Origin: a virus | IMG/VR virus record: IMGVR_UViG_3300021375_001646 | Span: 1 to 51,810 of that record | Direction: 5' to 3' (one strand) | Length of the DNA stretch: 51,810 nucleotides | Part shown: piece after piece, positions 16,575 through 24,477 of the stretch | Layout of the letters: each line of letters opens with the position of its first letter | How positions within the stretch are numbered: position 1 is the stretch's first letter | The notes under the pieces: model-generated | Told to the model about the DNA's origin: nothing | Databases searched by the model: none | The model's input: only the letters and a program-made list of their open reading frames with translations | Translations under genes and position numbers: made by a program

Positions 16575-16906
16575 TAACGTTTCCTTTTTTGTACTTTTGC
16601 TCTCTTAGGTGCTTTCGCTTTATTCTTACTTAATACTGCTCTACTTACTCCAGAACCTCGTTTGGTAAACATTGATTTCTTTGCCGCCATAGAAGGTGCT
16701 TTGGATCTAGTAACAGTCATTGTCTTTTTCTTTTGTGCATCGATTGGTGCATGACATGTAGACATCTTTGCAACAATACGTCCTTTACGTGGACCACTTA
16801 CACATCTAAACTTACGTGAAATTTGACCTTTGTGTGAGCCACCTGGCTTACCACCTCGACCAAAGATAAACTTACCACCTGCTTCTGTTACTTCAAAAAT
16901 TCTCAT
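16574..16906 (-). CDS. Lys/Arg-rich DNA-binding-type virion protein (110 aa)
   Basis: It starts MRIFEVTEAGGKFIFGRGG and is very basic, ending RAKVQKRKR. The core RKFRCVSGPRKGRIVAKMST with a C...C pair is closely similar to the neighbouring gene, so the two are tandem paralogues. The charge suggests that it binds phage DNA inside the head. It overlaps the upstream paralogue by 4 bp (ATGA). Confidence 0.65.
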   Translation of the reverse strand: MRIFEVTEAGGKFIFGRGGKPGGSHKGQISRKFRCVSGPRKGRIVAKMSTCHAPIDAQKKKTMTVTRSKAPSMAAKKSMFTKRGSGVSRAVLSKNKAKAPKRAKVQKRKR

Positions 16907-17178
16907 CTTCTATTCAACGTCTTCAATGCTCTAGATGCTGGGTTTGTACGTTTAGTACGTTTGGCCTTACGCATCATTCTTTGTCCAAGTTTCTTGCGTG
17001 TAATACGCATCTTCATCTTGGCTTGTATATTTGGTGGAGCAAAACATTGTTGTGCTTTAGCCACAATACGTCCATGACGCTTGCCGCCAGTACAACGGAA
17101 CTTACGAACGAGGGCTTTGCCTTTTCGTCCCCAAATTTGCTTCTCCGTGAGATCGTTAAAAAGTTCTAGTATCAACAT
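16903..17178 (-). CDS. Lys/Arg-rich paralogue, leaderless start (91 aa)
   Basis: The start MLILELFNDLTEKQIWGRKG is placed at 17178 because that ATG is exactly 5 nt after the late element ACTAAATA; no Shine-Dalgarno exists. The core RKFRCTGGKRHGRIVAKAQQ matches the downstream paralogue. The C-terminus is strongly basic (MRKAKRTKRTNPASRALK). It probably leads a late operon of internal, DNA-associated proteins. Confidence 0.65.
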   Translation of the reverse strand: MLILELFNDLTEKQIWGRKGKALVRKFRCTGGKRHGRIVAKAQQCFAPPNIQAKMKMRITRKKLGQRMMRKAKRTKRTNPASRALKTLNRR

Positions 17179-17183
17179 ACTAG

Positions 17184-17191
17184 TATTTAGT
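17184..17191 (-). promoter_or_regulatory. late promoter element ACTAAATA (leaderless type)
   Basis: It is followed by CTAGT and the ATG at 17178, so transcription is predicted to start at the start codon. Confidence 0.65.
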
Positions 17192-17428
17192 TTAAGACAT
17201 GTTAATGAGAATAACAACGACTGTAGATAACAGTCCTGCAATAATTGTACCTGAGGTACCAATAATAACTTTAATTAAAGATGAATGTGATTTGCCTAAA
17301 TCGTCATGAATATGTTGAACTTTATCTTCAACTTTACCCAAACGTTTTTCTAGGGTGATGTAACGTTGCTCACACAAATCAACGTGTGCTTCTAAATTTT
17401 GTCTCTCTAAGTCTGTGGCACGTGCCAT
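17192..17428 (-). CDS. XhlA-like coiled-coil membrane protein (78 aa)
   Basis: The start MARATDLERQNLEAHVDLCE at 17428 has GGAG 10 nt upstream. The first 50 residues form a heptad-like coiled coil, and residues about 55-77 are a single C-terminal membrane helix (IIGTSGTIIAGLLSTVVVIL). This arrangement resembles XhlA/holin-accessory proteins. A role in lysis or envelope interaction is plausible but unproven. A late element (TATAAATA, 17529-17536) lies about 100 nt upstream. Confidence 0.6.
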   Translation of the reverse strand: MARATDLERQNLEAHVDLCEQRYITLEKRLGKVEDKVQHIHDDLGKSHSSLIKVIIGTSGTIIAGLLSTVVVILINMS

Positions 17429-17528
17429 AGTTAATATCTCCGTAAACACCCTTTCTCTAAGGGTTATTAAGTAAACTCTTTGTCGTTAGCCTTAATGTGT
17501 TATGGTATGCCTATTTTGTGCCTTCATA

Positions 17529-17536
17529 GTTATTTA
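17529..17536 (-). promoter_or_regulatory. late promoter element TATAAATA
   Basis: A perfect T4-type element that also overlaps the stop of the next upstream gene. The transcript leader contains a small CCCTT-AGAGA-AAGGG-type hairpin before the 17428 start. Confidence 0.6.
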
Positions 17537-17941
17537 TACAACTTCAACGGTAATATTGGAATTACCTTTGTTGTTCACTATAAACATTTTTGGGTTAGGC
17601 ACAGTTTCAGTTAAACTACCAGTTATAGGTACTAGTTCTAAATCTTGCTTTAATAGTCCTACAGGGTCGTTTTTATCATCGTAATAAGCATCCGCATGGT
17701 CAACGTCAAATTCGTATGTCCAAACTTTGTGTTCACCTTTGTATTTTGTTCCAAACTCGCCATTTACATTACGTGTTTCCAAATATGGGTCGGCGTTGAG
17801 ATTGATTAAATTACGCAAGGCAATAACTTGTTGTAACGTTTGAAAATTGTGTTGTTGATTGAGTTTGAGATCGTCACCTTGCCCTTTGCGTCTTACGTCT
17901 GTGCGGGTGATGTCAATCAATGTTTTAATACGTATTTTCAT
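17534..17941 (-). CDS. hypothetical virion-type protein, leaderless start (135 aa)
   Basis: The start MKIRIKTLIDITRTDVRRKG at 17941 is exactly 5 nt after the late element GGTAAATA; an ATG two codons earlier overlaps the element. The protein has helical (NFQTLQQVIALRNLINLNAD) and beta (KVWTYEFDVDHADAYYDDKN) parts and looks like a structural or tail-associated protein. No family was assigned. Confidence 0.6.
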   Translation of the reverse strand: MKIRIKTLIDITRTDVRRKGQGDDLKLNQQHNFQTLQQVIALRNLINLNADPYLETRNVNGEFGTKYKGEHKVWTYEFDVDHADAYYDDKNDPVGLLKQDLELVPITGSLTETVPNPKMFIVNNKGNSNITVEVV

Positions 17942-17946
17942 ACACA

Positions 17947-17954
17947 TATTTACC
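17947..17954 (-). promoter_or_regulatory. late promoter element GGTAAATA (leaderless type)
   Basis: It is followed by TGTGT and ATG at 17941. Confidence 0.6.
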
Positions 17955-17960
17955 GGTCAT

Positions 17961-17991
17961 AAAAAAAGGGTGCCGTAAAAACGACACCCTT
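17961..17991 (-). terminator. intrinsic terminator after the 18012-18347 gene
   Basis: On the minus strand, GGGTGTCG ... CGGCACCC forms a strong stem followed by seven T. It isolates the abundant-type protein gene upstream from the next gene. Confidence 0.85.
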
Positions 17992-18011
17992 AATATTTGT
18001 TATAGTCTCAA

Positions 18012-18347
18012 TTATGAAACGATAGCAATGTCTGCAATAAGTGTTGAAGCAACACCAGTTGTACCAATTCCGTAGTTAGCATCTGCTGTAAAAGCACCTG
18101 TACCTTGGATTGCAACTTGTACTGCATCAGTTGTTCCACTTGTGAACACACCGTTTTCAGTAAGTACTGAAACACCTGCAACTGTATGTGCATCATCAGT
18201 TCCAGCAGTTCCGCCTTGTGCGATGAAAATCAACGCCGCATCTAGTTCTGCTTGTGTCATGTTTGTTTTTGCTAAATTAATGATTCTAGTTCTTGGACCT
18301 ACACCATTACCTGCGATTGCCGCCGCATTATTTGTTATAACTGCCAT
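18012..18347 (-). CDS. probable abundant virion protein (111 aa)
   Basis: It starts MAVITNNAAAIAGNGVGPRT and is Ala/Thr/Gly/Val-rich with a helix MTQAELDAALIFIAQGG and a beta-rich remainder. It has its own late promoter (GATAAATA, 18409-18416), a structured leader, AAGGAG and a strong terminator. This is the layout of a highly expressed single-gene unit, so a capsid decoration or tail-surface role is likely. No family was recognised. Confidence 0.65.
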   Translation of the reverse strand: MAVITNNAAAIAGNGVGPRTRIINLAKTNMTQAELDAALIFIAQGGTAGTDDAHTVAGVSVLTENGVFTSGTTDAVQVAIQGTGAFTADANYGIGTTGVASTLIADIAIVS

Positions 18348-18370
18348 TTTATTTCTCCTTAAAGTTTTCT

Positions 18371-18416
18371 CTTATGGCGTCTACCACTCTCCGTGGCATC
18401 CGTACTTTTATTTATC
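18371..18416 (-). promoter_or_regulatory. late promoter and conserved hairpin leader (copy 1)
   Basis: GATAAATA (18409-18416) drives a leader containing CCAC-GGAGA-GTGG (minus strand) inside a conserved frame ending CGCCATAAGAG. The same frame occurs at 18840-18885 with base-pair-preserving changes, which supports an RNA structure. The GGAGA loop could sequester or mimic a ribosome site. Confidence 0.6.
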
Positions 18417-18428
18417 ATATACAGCCAT

Positions 18429-18458
18429 AAAAAAAGGGCGACATAAAGCCGCCCTTTT
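18429..18458 (-). terminator. intrinsic terminator after the 18479-18811 gene
   Basis: On the minus strand, GGGCGGC ... GTCGCCC forms a stem followed by seven T. Confidence 0.85.
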
Positions 18459-18478
18459 CCATAGTATAAAACTATATA

Positions 18479-18811
18479 TTATGTTGCGTCGAATGCGTCT
18501 AAGTCACGTGCAACAATAGTTAATGCACCAGTTGCGATTCCGTCAACTGTACCCATTGCTTGGTAACGTGTTTGCATACTTGCCGCGTCAACTGCATGGC
18601 CATCACAGATCATAAAGATCTTTCCTGCTGTGCCTGTTGATTTGTACATTAATGGTTGGAATTCTGCAACAACTTGTGCGATGAATCCATCAATACCATC
18701 TTTTGCCGCTAACGATGCACCTGCGTCTAATTCAAATCCAGCCAATTGTGCTACTGAATATTGAACTCCGTGGTCGCGACCGTCTTGGTTTACTCTTGCG
18801 ATTGAAGCCAT
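18479..18811 (-). CDS. probable abundant virion protein (110 aa)
   Basis: It starts MASIARVNQDGRDHGVQYSV and contains MYKSTGTAGKIFMICDGHAV. Its layout copies the next gene: a late element (AATAAATA, 18878-18885), the same structured leader, AAGGAG before the ATG and a strong terminator. The sequence differs from the 111-residue neighbour. It is likely a highly expressed virion component; no family was recognised. Confidence 0.65.
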   Translation of the reverse strand: MASIARVNQDGRDHGVQYSVAQLAGFELDAGASLAAKDGIDGFIAQVVAEFQPLMYKSTGTAGKIFMICDGHAVDAASMQTRYQAMGTVDGIATGALTIVARDLDAFDAT

Positions 18812-18839
18812 TTTATTTTCTCCTTGTTAATAAATTGCT

Positions 18840-18885
18840 CTTATGGCGTATGTCACTCTCCATGACATCCGTGCTAATATTTATT
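18840..18885 (-). promoter_or_regulatory. late promoter and conserved hairpin leader (copy 2)
   Basis: AATAAATA (18878-18885) precedes a leader with the stem TCAT-GGAGA-GTGA (minus strand) in the same frame as copy 1. One C-G pair is replaced by T-A, one C-G by T-G, and the flanking G-T by G-C. Confidence 0.6.
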
Positions 18886-18913
18886 ATGCTTTGGAAAAAT
18901 AATATCTATATAG

Positions 18914-19789
18914 TTAACGTTTTGCTAGTTTTGCTCTATTATGTACTTGTTTTAACAAGTTTACGTATCCTGGACCTGCTTTTATAATGTCATTTACAAT
19001 ACGCATAACAGGAGCATATGCTTGTGCAAAACGTGGAGGAATACCTAAGCCTCTACTTGTCATGCTTAATACTTTGTATGCAAAAGGCAAGTCTTTATTA
19101 GGTACACCTAATAGTCTTAACATCTGTATATCTTTTGTGTCTGCTAGTACAGGATCACTAACACTTACTGTTGGCTCAGTGTCTCTAACTTGTGAACTTT
19201 CTAGGTCATAGTCTTTAACAAACAACACATAATAGTCAACTATGTCTGAGTTACGTCCTCTTGCTTTTAAAGCCATTTCTAATTCAGTAACTGCTTTACG
19301 CTTTTCTGTTGGAGTTAGTCTTCCGTAATTTGCAATACGTCTACGCAATCCACTGTAGCGACTGTTGGATAACCCATTGTCTATTTTTAACAAGTCGTTT
19401 GCATCTGCATAACTTGGATTGCTGTTAGTATAACTTCTTAACAATCTTTTTGCAGTTAGTGTAGGAAATGTAAAACGCTTACGCAACATCTTTGCTGATC
19501 TTGGGTCTTTTAGTTTTTCTATAATACGTTCATCGCCATCAATAATGTTTAACAAACAATGTAAGTCATTAGCACTACTTCTAAAGTTATTCCAGTTTTG
19601 CCATTTAAGTACTTGTTCACTGTATAACTTTGCAAAGCGTCTGCTTGGATAATGACGCATTACGTGTAATGCTAAAAAGTATAGTAGTACTAGATCAGAG
19701 GCATCAGTAAACGTTAATCTACTAACGCCATCTGAGTTGCGAATCATTTTGCCTTCTGTGATAAAATCTAAAAACTTAAACTCTGACAT
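18914..19789 (-). CDS. hypothetical helical protein (291 aa)
   Basis: The N-terminus MSEFKFLDFITEGKMIRN resembles the short x-F-x-x-F-I-x-E-type targeting segment of T4-like packaged proteins. The rest is helical and basic, with a leucine-rich first half and KVLSMTSRGLGIPPRFAQAY near the C-terminus. It overlaps the ligase-fold gene by 1 nt and is co-transcribed with it. Its function is unknown. Confidence 0.6.
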   Translation of the reverse strand: MSEFKFLDFITEGKMIRNSDGVSRLTFTDASDLVLLYFLALHVMRHYPSRRFAKLYSEQVLKWQNWNNFRSSANDLHCLLNIIDGDERIIEKLKDPRSAKMLRKRFTFPTLTAKRLLRSYTNSNPSYADANDLLKIDNGLSNSRYSGLRRRIANYGRLTPTEKRKAVTELEMALKARGRNSDIVDYYVLFVKDYDLESSQVRDTEPTVSVSDPVLADTKDIQMLRLLGVPNKDLPFAYKVLSMTSRGLGIPPRFAQAYAPVMRIVNDIIKAGPGYVNLLKQVHNRAKLAKR

Positions 19790-21024
19790 TAACCAAAGTC
19801 CTTAGGAGTAGTAAAGTTTCTGCGACTGAACTCAAGTCTATCAACAATCTTAACTGCTCCACCTGTATGATCAATTGCTACATAGCCTTCAGGTGAGCCT
19901 GCTTCATAGCCATCTGCTGTTTTATAAAAGTGTGCAATGCTTTCAATGTTGTTAAGTTTAGTAATAAAAATTTTCTTTAGGTTTGTAATCTCAGTCATAA
20001 AAATAATAATGCCTGACAAGCCTTTTCTGTTTGTGTTAATAAAGTTCATATTGTTTTGAATCTTTTGTAATCTATTTTTAACTGCTGGTTTCTCTGGATC
20101 TTGATTTTTAAGTTTTGCAATCTCACCTTCAATTCTTTCCTTGTACCAATCAATAAAGCCGTTTAAAAATTCGCCTGGATCGCCTGCTAGTTTACCTTGT
20201 CTAATATTTGTGTTAATCCAAATCTTAAAGTTTTTAATAAAATCATCATTTGATTTCATTGCTTCCCATACTGCATTTGGTACTGCTTTATAAGCCCCCA
20301 TTGCATCTGCCAAATCTTTTTTCACTTGTGCTGTTTCATCTTTTGTCATTAGCACTGAACCTGAAACGTCTTTAAAGAATGCATCGTCAAACCAAACATC
20401 GTTTGAACGTTTTAAGTTACTAACATTAACATCATAGTTTGCTGTTGCATCTGCTAATGTATTGCCTTCGTAGTTTGTATGAAAGACAATACCAAACTTT
20501 GCATTTCCAATACGCTTACCAATGTCGCTGTCTACTGGTACTGCATATGTAATAAGTTGTGGTTTGAAAGTGTACATCTTTTCGCCGTCAATTTCTTCTT
20601 CACGTCTTGAACTATCGTCAAACATAAAGTCGCCTTGTAGTACGCCTGTAATTCCTAGTTTGCTAAGATAATCATATGCTAGATGTAACTTTGATACTGC
20701 ACCTGACTCTCCGTATAGTCTGTCAATTTCTTCATGACTAGTTCCTAGTTTAGGACTAGCATTAAACACACCCTTTGTTCCTACAAAGAATTTTTTACTC
20801 TCAGGATCAACTCCGCATACGATTGCAGGAGCACCATCCCATTTTACACTTACTCTTAACTTTTTGTTAGTACGGCCTTTGAGCATATCTGCAAACAACA
20901 TCATTTGATTGATTGCATATTCAGCCCCTTCTTTACCACGGTTGAGTGCTTCTTCCTCAACGTGTTCCATATGTGTGTTCTTACCCTCGGCTTCTTGTAG
21001 CCTTATAATGTCTTCAATTAACAT
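19789..21024 (-). CDS. ligase-fold nucleotidyltransferase-like protein (411 aa)
   Basis: It begins MLIEDIIRLQEAEGKNTHME. At about residue 58 it has VSVKWDGAPAIVCG, a K-x-D-G motif I of covalent nucleotidyltransferases (DNA/RNA ligases, capping enzymes). Further possible motifs are GVLQGDFMFDD (IIIa-like), FGIVFHTNYEG (IV-like) and GYVAIDHTGGAVKIVDR (V-like, with the lysine). The spacing is compatible with an adenylation domain, although the usual E in motif IV is not certain. I recall such proteins as an uncharacterised family (DUF6267-type) in T4-like marine phages. Its substrate is unknown and it is distinct from the bona fide DNA ligase at 44-45 kb. Confidence 0.65.
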   Translation of the reverse strand: MLIEDIIRLQEAEGKNTHMEHVEEEALNRGKEGAEYAINQMMLFADMLKGRTNKKLRVSVKWDGAPAIVCGVDPESKKFFVGTKGVFNASPKLGTSHEEIDRLYGESGAVSKLHLAYDYLSKLGITGVLQGDFMFDDSSRREEEIDGEKMYTFKPQLITYAVPVDSDIGKRIGNAKFGIVFHTNYEGNTLADATANYDVNVSNLKRSNDVWFDDAFFKDVSGSVLMTKDETAQVKKDLADAMGAYKAVPNAVWEAMKSNDDFIKNFKIWINTNIRQGKLAGDPGEFLNGFIDWYKERIEGEIAKLKNQDPEKPAVKNRLQKIQNNMNFINTNRKGLSGIIIFMTEITNLKKIFITKLNNIESIAHFYKTADGYEAGSPEGYVAIDHTGGAVKIVDRLEFSRRNFTTPKDFG

Positions 21025-21286
21025 CGTCTAATTCACTTTTATCACTTGCTTTGATTTTTTTGATGCCTCGCATAAATTTTGTTGCATCGCCTGACTTGAT
21101 AGAGTTATAAAAACGCTTCTCTAAATCCTGGGCAATTTCACCATCAAAGTTTGTACGTATCATTTCAACTATGTTGATAGCACTCTCAATTACATGGTTT
21201 GCTCTTGACTCTACAATATTCTCTGTCTTTTTAGTTACAGCGAAATCATTAAGTTCTTCTAATAGGCTTCTAGTTTTGCGTTTCAT
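21014..21286 (-). CDS. hypothetical helical protein (90 aa)
   Basis: A charged helical protein (MKRKTRSLLEELNDFAVTKK ...), first gene of the unit leading into the ligase-fold gene, which it overlaps by 11 bp. A late-type element (ACTAAATA) and AAGGAG precede the ATG. No family was recognised. Confidence 0.6.
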   Translation of the reverse strand: MKRKTRSLLEELNDFAVTKKTENIVESRANHVIESAINIVEMIRTNFDGEIAQDLEKRFYNSIKSGDATKFMRGIKKIKASDKSELDDVN

Positions 21287-21360
21287 TGTCGTAACTCCTT
21301 AACACTATTTAGTGGTGTAACACGGTAAATACCATAGGGAACGAAATTAGGAGCGATACT

Positions 21361-22170
21361 ATGGAAATACATACAAATAAATTAACTAAACCTATTATAA
21401 CATTAAATTTCAAAGAACGCAGTCTTTTATTTGCCGAACTAGCACAAATTGCATATTTGGAAAAGAAAAATGCTACAAAAATAGCAAAACAACTAGGTTT
21501 TACAACAATTGAATATTACGACTTAGACGGAGCACAGACATATCGCTTTATGAACAAGAATGATATTGTTATTGCTTGTAGAGGTACTGAACCAACAGAG
21601 TTCAATGATCTTAAAGCAGACCTACAGGCTTATCCAGTAAAATCAGAAACAATAAGTAGAGTACACAGAGGCTTCAAAGCAGAAGTAGATGAACTATGGC
21701 CTATGGTCAAAGAGGACATCACAAGAACACAGAACAAAAATAAAGAGTTATGGTTCTGTGGGCATTCACTAGGAGCGGCAATGGCTACTATTATGGCAAG
21801 TCGTTGTAAACACAACATTGACAATCTTGATCCTAACGAATTATATACATTCGGTTCCCCTAGAGTTGGCTGGCCAACTTATGTAGATAGTCTATCAGTT
21901 GTACATCATCGCTGGAAGAATAACAATGACATAGTAACTAGTGTTCCATTATGGTTAATGGGGTACAAGCATCACGGACAACAACACTACTTAAACACTT
22001 GGGGTAATGTTCGTAAGCCATCAGGATGGCAACTGTTCAAAGACAAGTTACGTGGTATGTGGCGCGGAATCAAAAAAGGTAAAATTGATAATTTCTCAGA
22101 TCATAGTATGACTGAGTATGTGAAGCATCTTGCAAAACACAGAGATGGTTCAGAAACTATTCAGATTTAG
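21361..22170 (+). CDS. class 3 lipase, alpha/beta hydrolase (269 aa)
   Basis: The lipase nucleophile elbow GHSLGAAMAT is at about residue 135, preceded by VIACRGTEPTEFND (oxyanion region) and VHRGFKAEVDELWPM. The Asp and His candidates are in NNNDIVTSVP and DNFSDHSMTEY. This matches the fungal-type class 3 lipase family. No signal peptide is visible, so it would act in the cytoplasm unless released by lysis. It is an isolated plus-strand gene. It could attack host membrane lipids or storage lipids; the substrate is not evident. Confidence 0.85.
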   Translation: MEIHTNKLTKPIITLNFKERSLLFAELAQIAYLEKKNATKIAKQLGFTTIEYYDLDGAQTYRFMNKNDIVIACRGTEPTEFNDLKADLQAYPVKSETISRVHRGFKAEVDELWPMVKEDITRTQNKNKELWFCGHSLGAAMATIMASRCKHNIDNLDPNELYTFGSPRVGWPTYVDSLSVVHHRWKNNNDIVTSVPLWLMGYKHHGQQHYLNTWGNVRKPSGWQLFKDKLRGMWRGIKKGKIDNFSDHSMTEYVKHLAKHRDGSETIQI

Positions 22171-22312
22171 TATTTTTAGATTGCATTTGATAATGATGTA
22201 ATCGTTGTTGAAGTGCTTCTCTATCTATTGGATCAGAAGTTTTTGTCAATTGATGTTTTATATCAGCAATCATCCGACTGTTGTTTACAGTTTTCTTATA
22301 TTTGCGTTTCAT
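22157..22312 (-). CDS. hypothetical basic small protein (51 aa)
   Basis: A 51-residue frame starts MKRKYKKTVNNSRMIADIKH and ends overlapping the lipase stop on the other strand by 14 bp. It lies downstream of a perfect late element (TATAAATA, 22393-22400) at the end of the PRPP synthetase gene, so it is transcribed. No good Shine-Dalgarno is visible, and a perfect 20-nt palindrome (AGTTTTACATATGTAAAACT) lies just upstream. The existence of the gene is moderately supported. Confidence 0.4.
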   Translation of the reverse strand: MKRKYKKTVNNSRMIADIKHQLTKTSDPIDREALQQRLHHYQMQSKNTKSE

Positions 22313-22393
22313 TATTAGTTAGAAGTTTTACATATGTAAAACTATTAGCCGCTTTCATTTATTGTTGGGCGGGCTTTGTTCCTACAAAATTAT

Positions 22394-23344
22394 TTATACG
22401 AAAAGACTACTAACAGATTCTTCGTTTGTAACTCTACGTATTGCTTCACCAAATAATGTAGAAACACTTACTTGGCGTGTTTTTTTACAGTTCTTAGGAC
22501 AACGATTAGGTATACTATCAGTTACAACTAATTCATCTAGTACACTCTTCTCAACCTTTTGACATGCTTCGTTTGATAAGACACCATGTGTGATGTAAGC
22601 ACGAACACTTGCCGCACCTGCGTCCATAATTGCTTTGGCCGCACTACATAGTGTTCCGCCTGAGTCAACAATGTCATCAACTAGGATAGCATGTTTACCT
22701 TTTACATCTCCTATCAAGTTCATAACTTCGCTCTTGCCTGCTTCTGGTCTACGTTTGTCCACAATAGCAATATCGCCTCCAAACATATCAGCAAACTTCC
22801 TAGCACGAACAACACCGCCTGCATCTGGTGATACAAATACTGTTTCTACTTCAGCAATGTTACTACCATCTTTATAAAATTGTTTCTTAATATCTTTAGC
22901 AAATGCTACACGGCTTGTTAAATCGTCTACTGGAATATCAAAGAAGCCTTGTATCTGTCCTGCGTGTAGATCCATTGTAAGGATTCTATCTGTACCTGAT
23001 GTTGTTAATAGATTAGCAACTAGTTTGGCTGTAATAGGAGTACGACTTGCACTTTTACGATCTTGTCTTGCATAACCAAAGTAAGGAATAACTGCTGTAA
23101 TTCTACTTGCACTTGATCTACGTGCCGCATCAACCATTATCAATAATTCCATTAGACTGTCATTAACAGGTGTGCATGTACTTTGAATAATAAACACATC
23201 TTCGCCACGTATGTTTTCAGTAAATTCTACACTAGATTCGCCGTCTGCAAACGTTGTTATTTTGGCTGGGACTAAATCGCTAAAACAGTGTTCTGCGATT
23301 TTTTGTGCTAATTCAGGATTAGCATTTCCTGTTATGATCTTCAT
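22394..23344 (-). CDS. prs: ribose-phosphate pyrophosphokinase (316 aa)
   Basis: The enzyme makes PRPP from ribose-5-phosphate and ATP for nucleotide synthesis. Visible family motifs are FADGESSVEF, the ATP loop GYARQDRK, the MDLHAGQIQGFFDIPVD segment and the PRPP-binding ILVDDIVDSGGTLCSA. Its length is normal. The ATG at 23344 gives the usual MKIITGNAN start; a TTG two codons earlier has better spacing to AAAGGA. It has a strong promoter (TTGACT-17-TATAAT). It complements the phage ribonucleotide reductase. Confidence 0.95.
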   Translation of the reverse strand: MKIITGNANPELAQKIAEHCFSDLVPAKITTFADGESSVEFTENIRGEDVFIIQSTCTPVNDSLMELLIMVDAARRSSASRITAVIPYFGYARQDRKSASRTPITAKLVANLLTTSGTDRILTMDLHAGQIQGFFDIPVDDLTSRVAFAKDIKKQFYKDGSNIAEVETVFVSPDAGGVVRARKFADMFGGDIAIVDKRRPEAGKSEVMNLIGDVKGKHAILVDDIVDSGGTLCSAAKAIMDAGAASVRAYITHGVLSNEACQKVEKSVLDELVVTDSIPNRCPKNCKKTRQVSVSTLFGEAIRRVTNEESVSSLFV

Positions 23345-23399
23345 CTTCAAACGTTGTCCTTTCTATTACGCAAGGTGTTAAAAGTATTATTATATATGT

Positions 23400-23428
23400 A
23401 TTATATGTTCATACTTATCTAAAGTCAA
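23400..23428 (-). promoter_or_regulatory. sigma70-like promoter of prs
   Basis: TTGACT (23423-23428), 17-bp spacer, TATAAT (23400-23405) on the minus strand. It begins directly after the terminator of the upstream gene. Confidence 0.8.
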
Positions 23429-23429
23429 G

Positions 23430-23457
23430 AAAAAAGGCAGTGTCGTTGCACACTACC
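23430..23457 (-). terminator. intrinsic terminator after the phosphate permease gene
   Basis: On the minus strand, GGTAGTGTGCAACGACACTGCC forms a hairpin followed by six T. Confidence 0.85.
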
Positions 23458-23467
23458 TTTTCCAATA

Positions 23468-24427
23468 TTAAAGTCCGTTAGGAACAATAACATAGTGTAT
23501 CATTAACACTACTCCTACTGATGCACCTAAGCCTATCATCATCTTGAAGAAGTCTTTGGTTACCAATGGAAATACTGTTTTGAACTTTTCCTTGCCTGTC
23601 ATAGTTGCCATAGCAAGTTCACGTCCACATAGTAGTCCTACAAACACCCATGTTGTTGACATCGGAATATCATTTAGTTCTTTAAAGAAAAACAATATCA
23701 GCCAGTATACACCATCAATAATAGTAGCACTTCTTACGTATCTAGTATTGTGTTTCTCAAGTACAATCTTTTGAATCTTTCCGCCGCCTTCACGGAACAT
23801 ATAAGCAAGTCCACCTACAAATACAATACTAATTAGGACCATTAAATCCCAAGGTATTTCTCTAGGTAGGAACACAGCAATGTTTGCCATGTCATGACTT
23901 AGCCAAGTAAACCACAGGAAGCCTGTTGTTACCCATTGTGCAACACGCCATGCTTTTTTATGTTGTTCTTTGACAGGCTTTGCTTCATCTAAGAGTTTAG
24001 TAACTCCTATCCAAATAACATATGCCGCAACTGCCGCAACTGCATAACCCATCATGCTTTTCATAAGCATCTTCTCTAATACAAATGTACTTGCAAAAGC
24101 ACTTAATACTAAAAAAGAAGTACTAACTGGTACTCCTATCCGTGTAAGTATTAATAATAGTCCCGGTGCCGCCGCATGATACCATTGTATCTCTTGAAAC
24201 GGTATTTTGTTTAGTCGTCCATAACTAATATCTCCACCGTTGGTATACCAACCATACCACAATGTATAAAGGAGAACTGCACTTGCACACCCCCACATAA
24301 TTTTCCAATTGAATCTCTCATTGTTACTTGCGATCCATGTACCAAGAGTCTGTACTGAATCATTTGCTATTACGGAATAAGCGGCAAAGGCGAAACCTAT
24401 TGCCATCCATAGGGTGAGTGCGTCCAT
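23468..24427 (-). CDS. Pit/Pho4-family inorganic phosphate permease (319 aa)
   Basis: This is an integral inner-membrane protein with about eight hydrophobic helices. The two family signatures are visible: ANDSVQTLGT near residue 22 with GVPVSTSFLVLSAFAS at about 105, and their inverted repeat SHDMANIAVFLPRE at 185 with ELNDIPMSTTWVFVG at 255. These are the GANDVANA-type and P-x-S-T-S/T elements of Pit/PHO-4 transporters. It would raise phosphate uptake during infection. It has a dual sigma70-like/late promoter and a leader hairpin that resembles an attenuator. Confidence 0.9.
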   Translation of the reverse strand: MDALTLWMAIGFAFAAYSVIANDSVQTLGTWIASNNERFNWKIMWGCASAVLLYTLWYGWYTNGGDISYGRLNKIPFQEIQWYHAAAPGLLLILTRIGVPVSTSFLVLSAFASTFVLEKMLMKSMMGYAVAAVAAYVIWIGVTKLLDEAKPVKEQHKKAWRVAQWVTTGFLWFTWLSHDMANIAVFLPREIPWDLMVLISIVFVGGLAYMFREGGGKIQKIVLEKHNTRYVRSATIIDGVYWLILFFFKELNDIPMSTTWVFVGLLCGRELAMATMTGKEKFKTVFPLVTKDFFKMMIGLGASVGVVLMIHYVIVPNGL

Positions 24428-24477
24428 TCTTATTTCTCCTATCTGCTTGATGCTTTTACCACATCGCTCACATTGTT

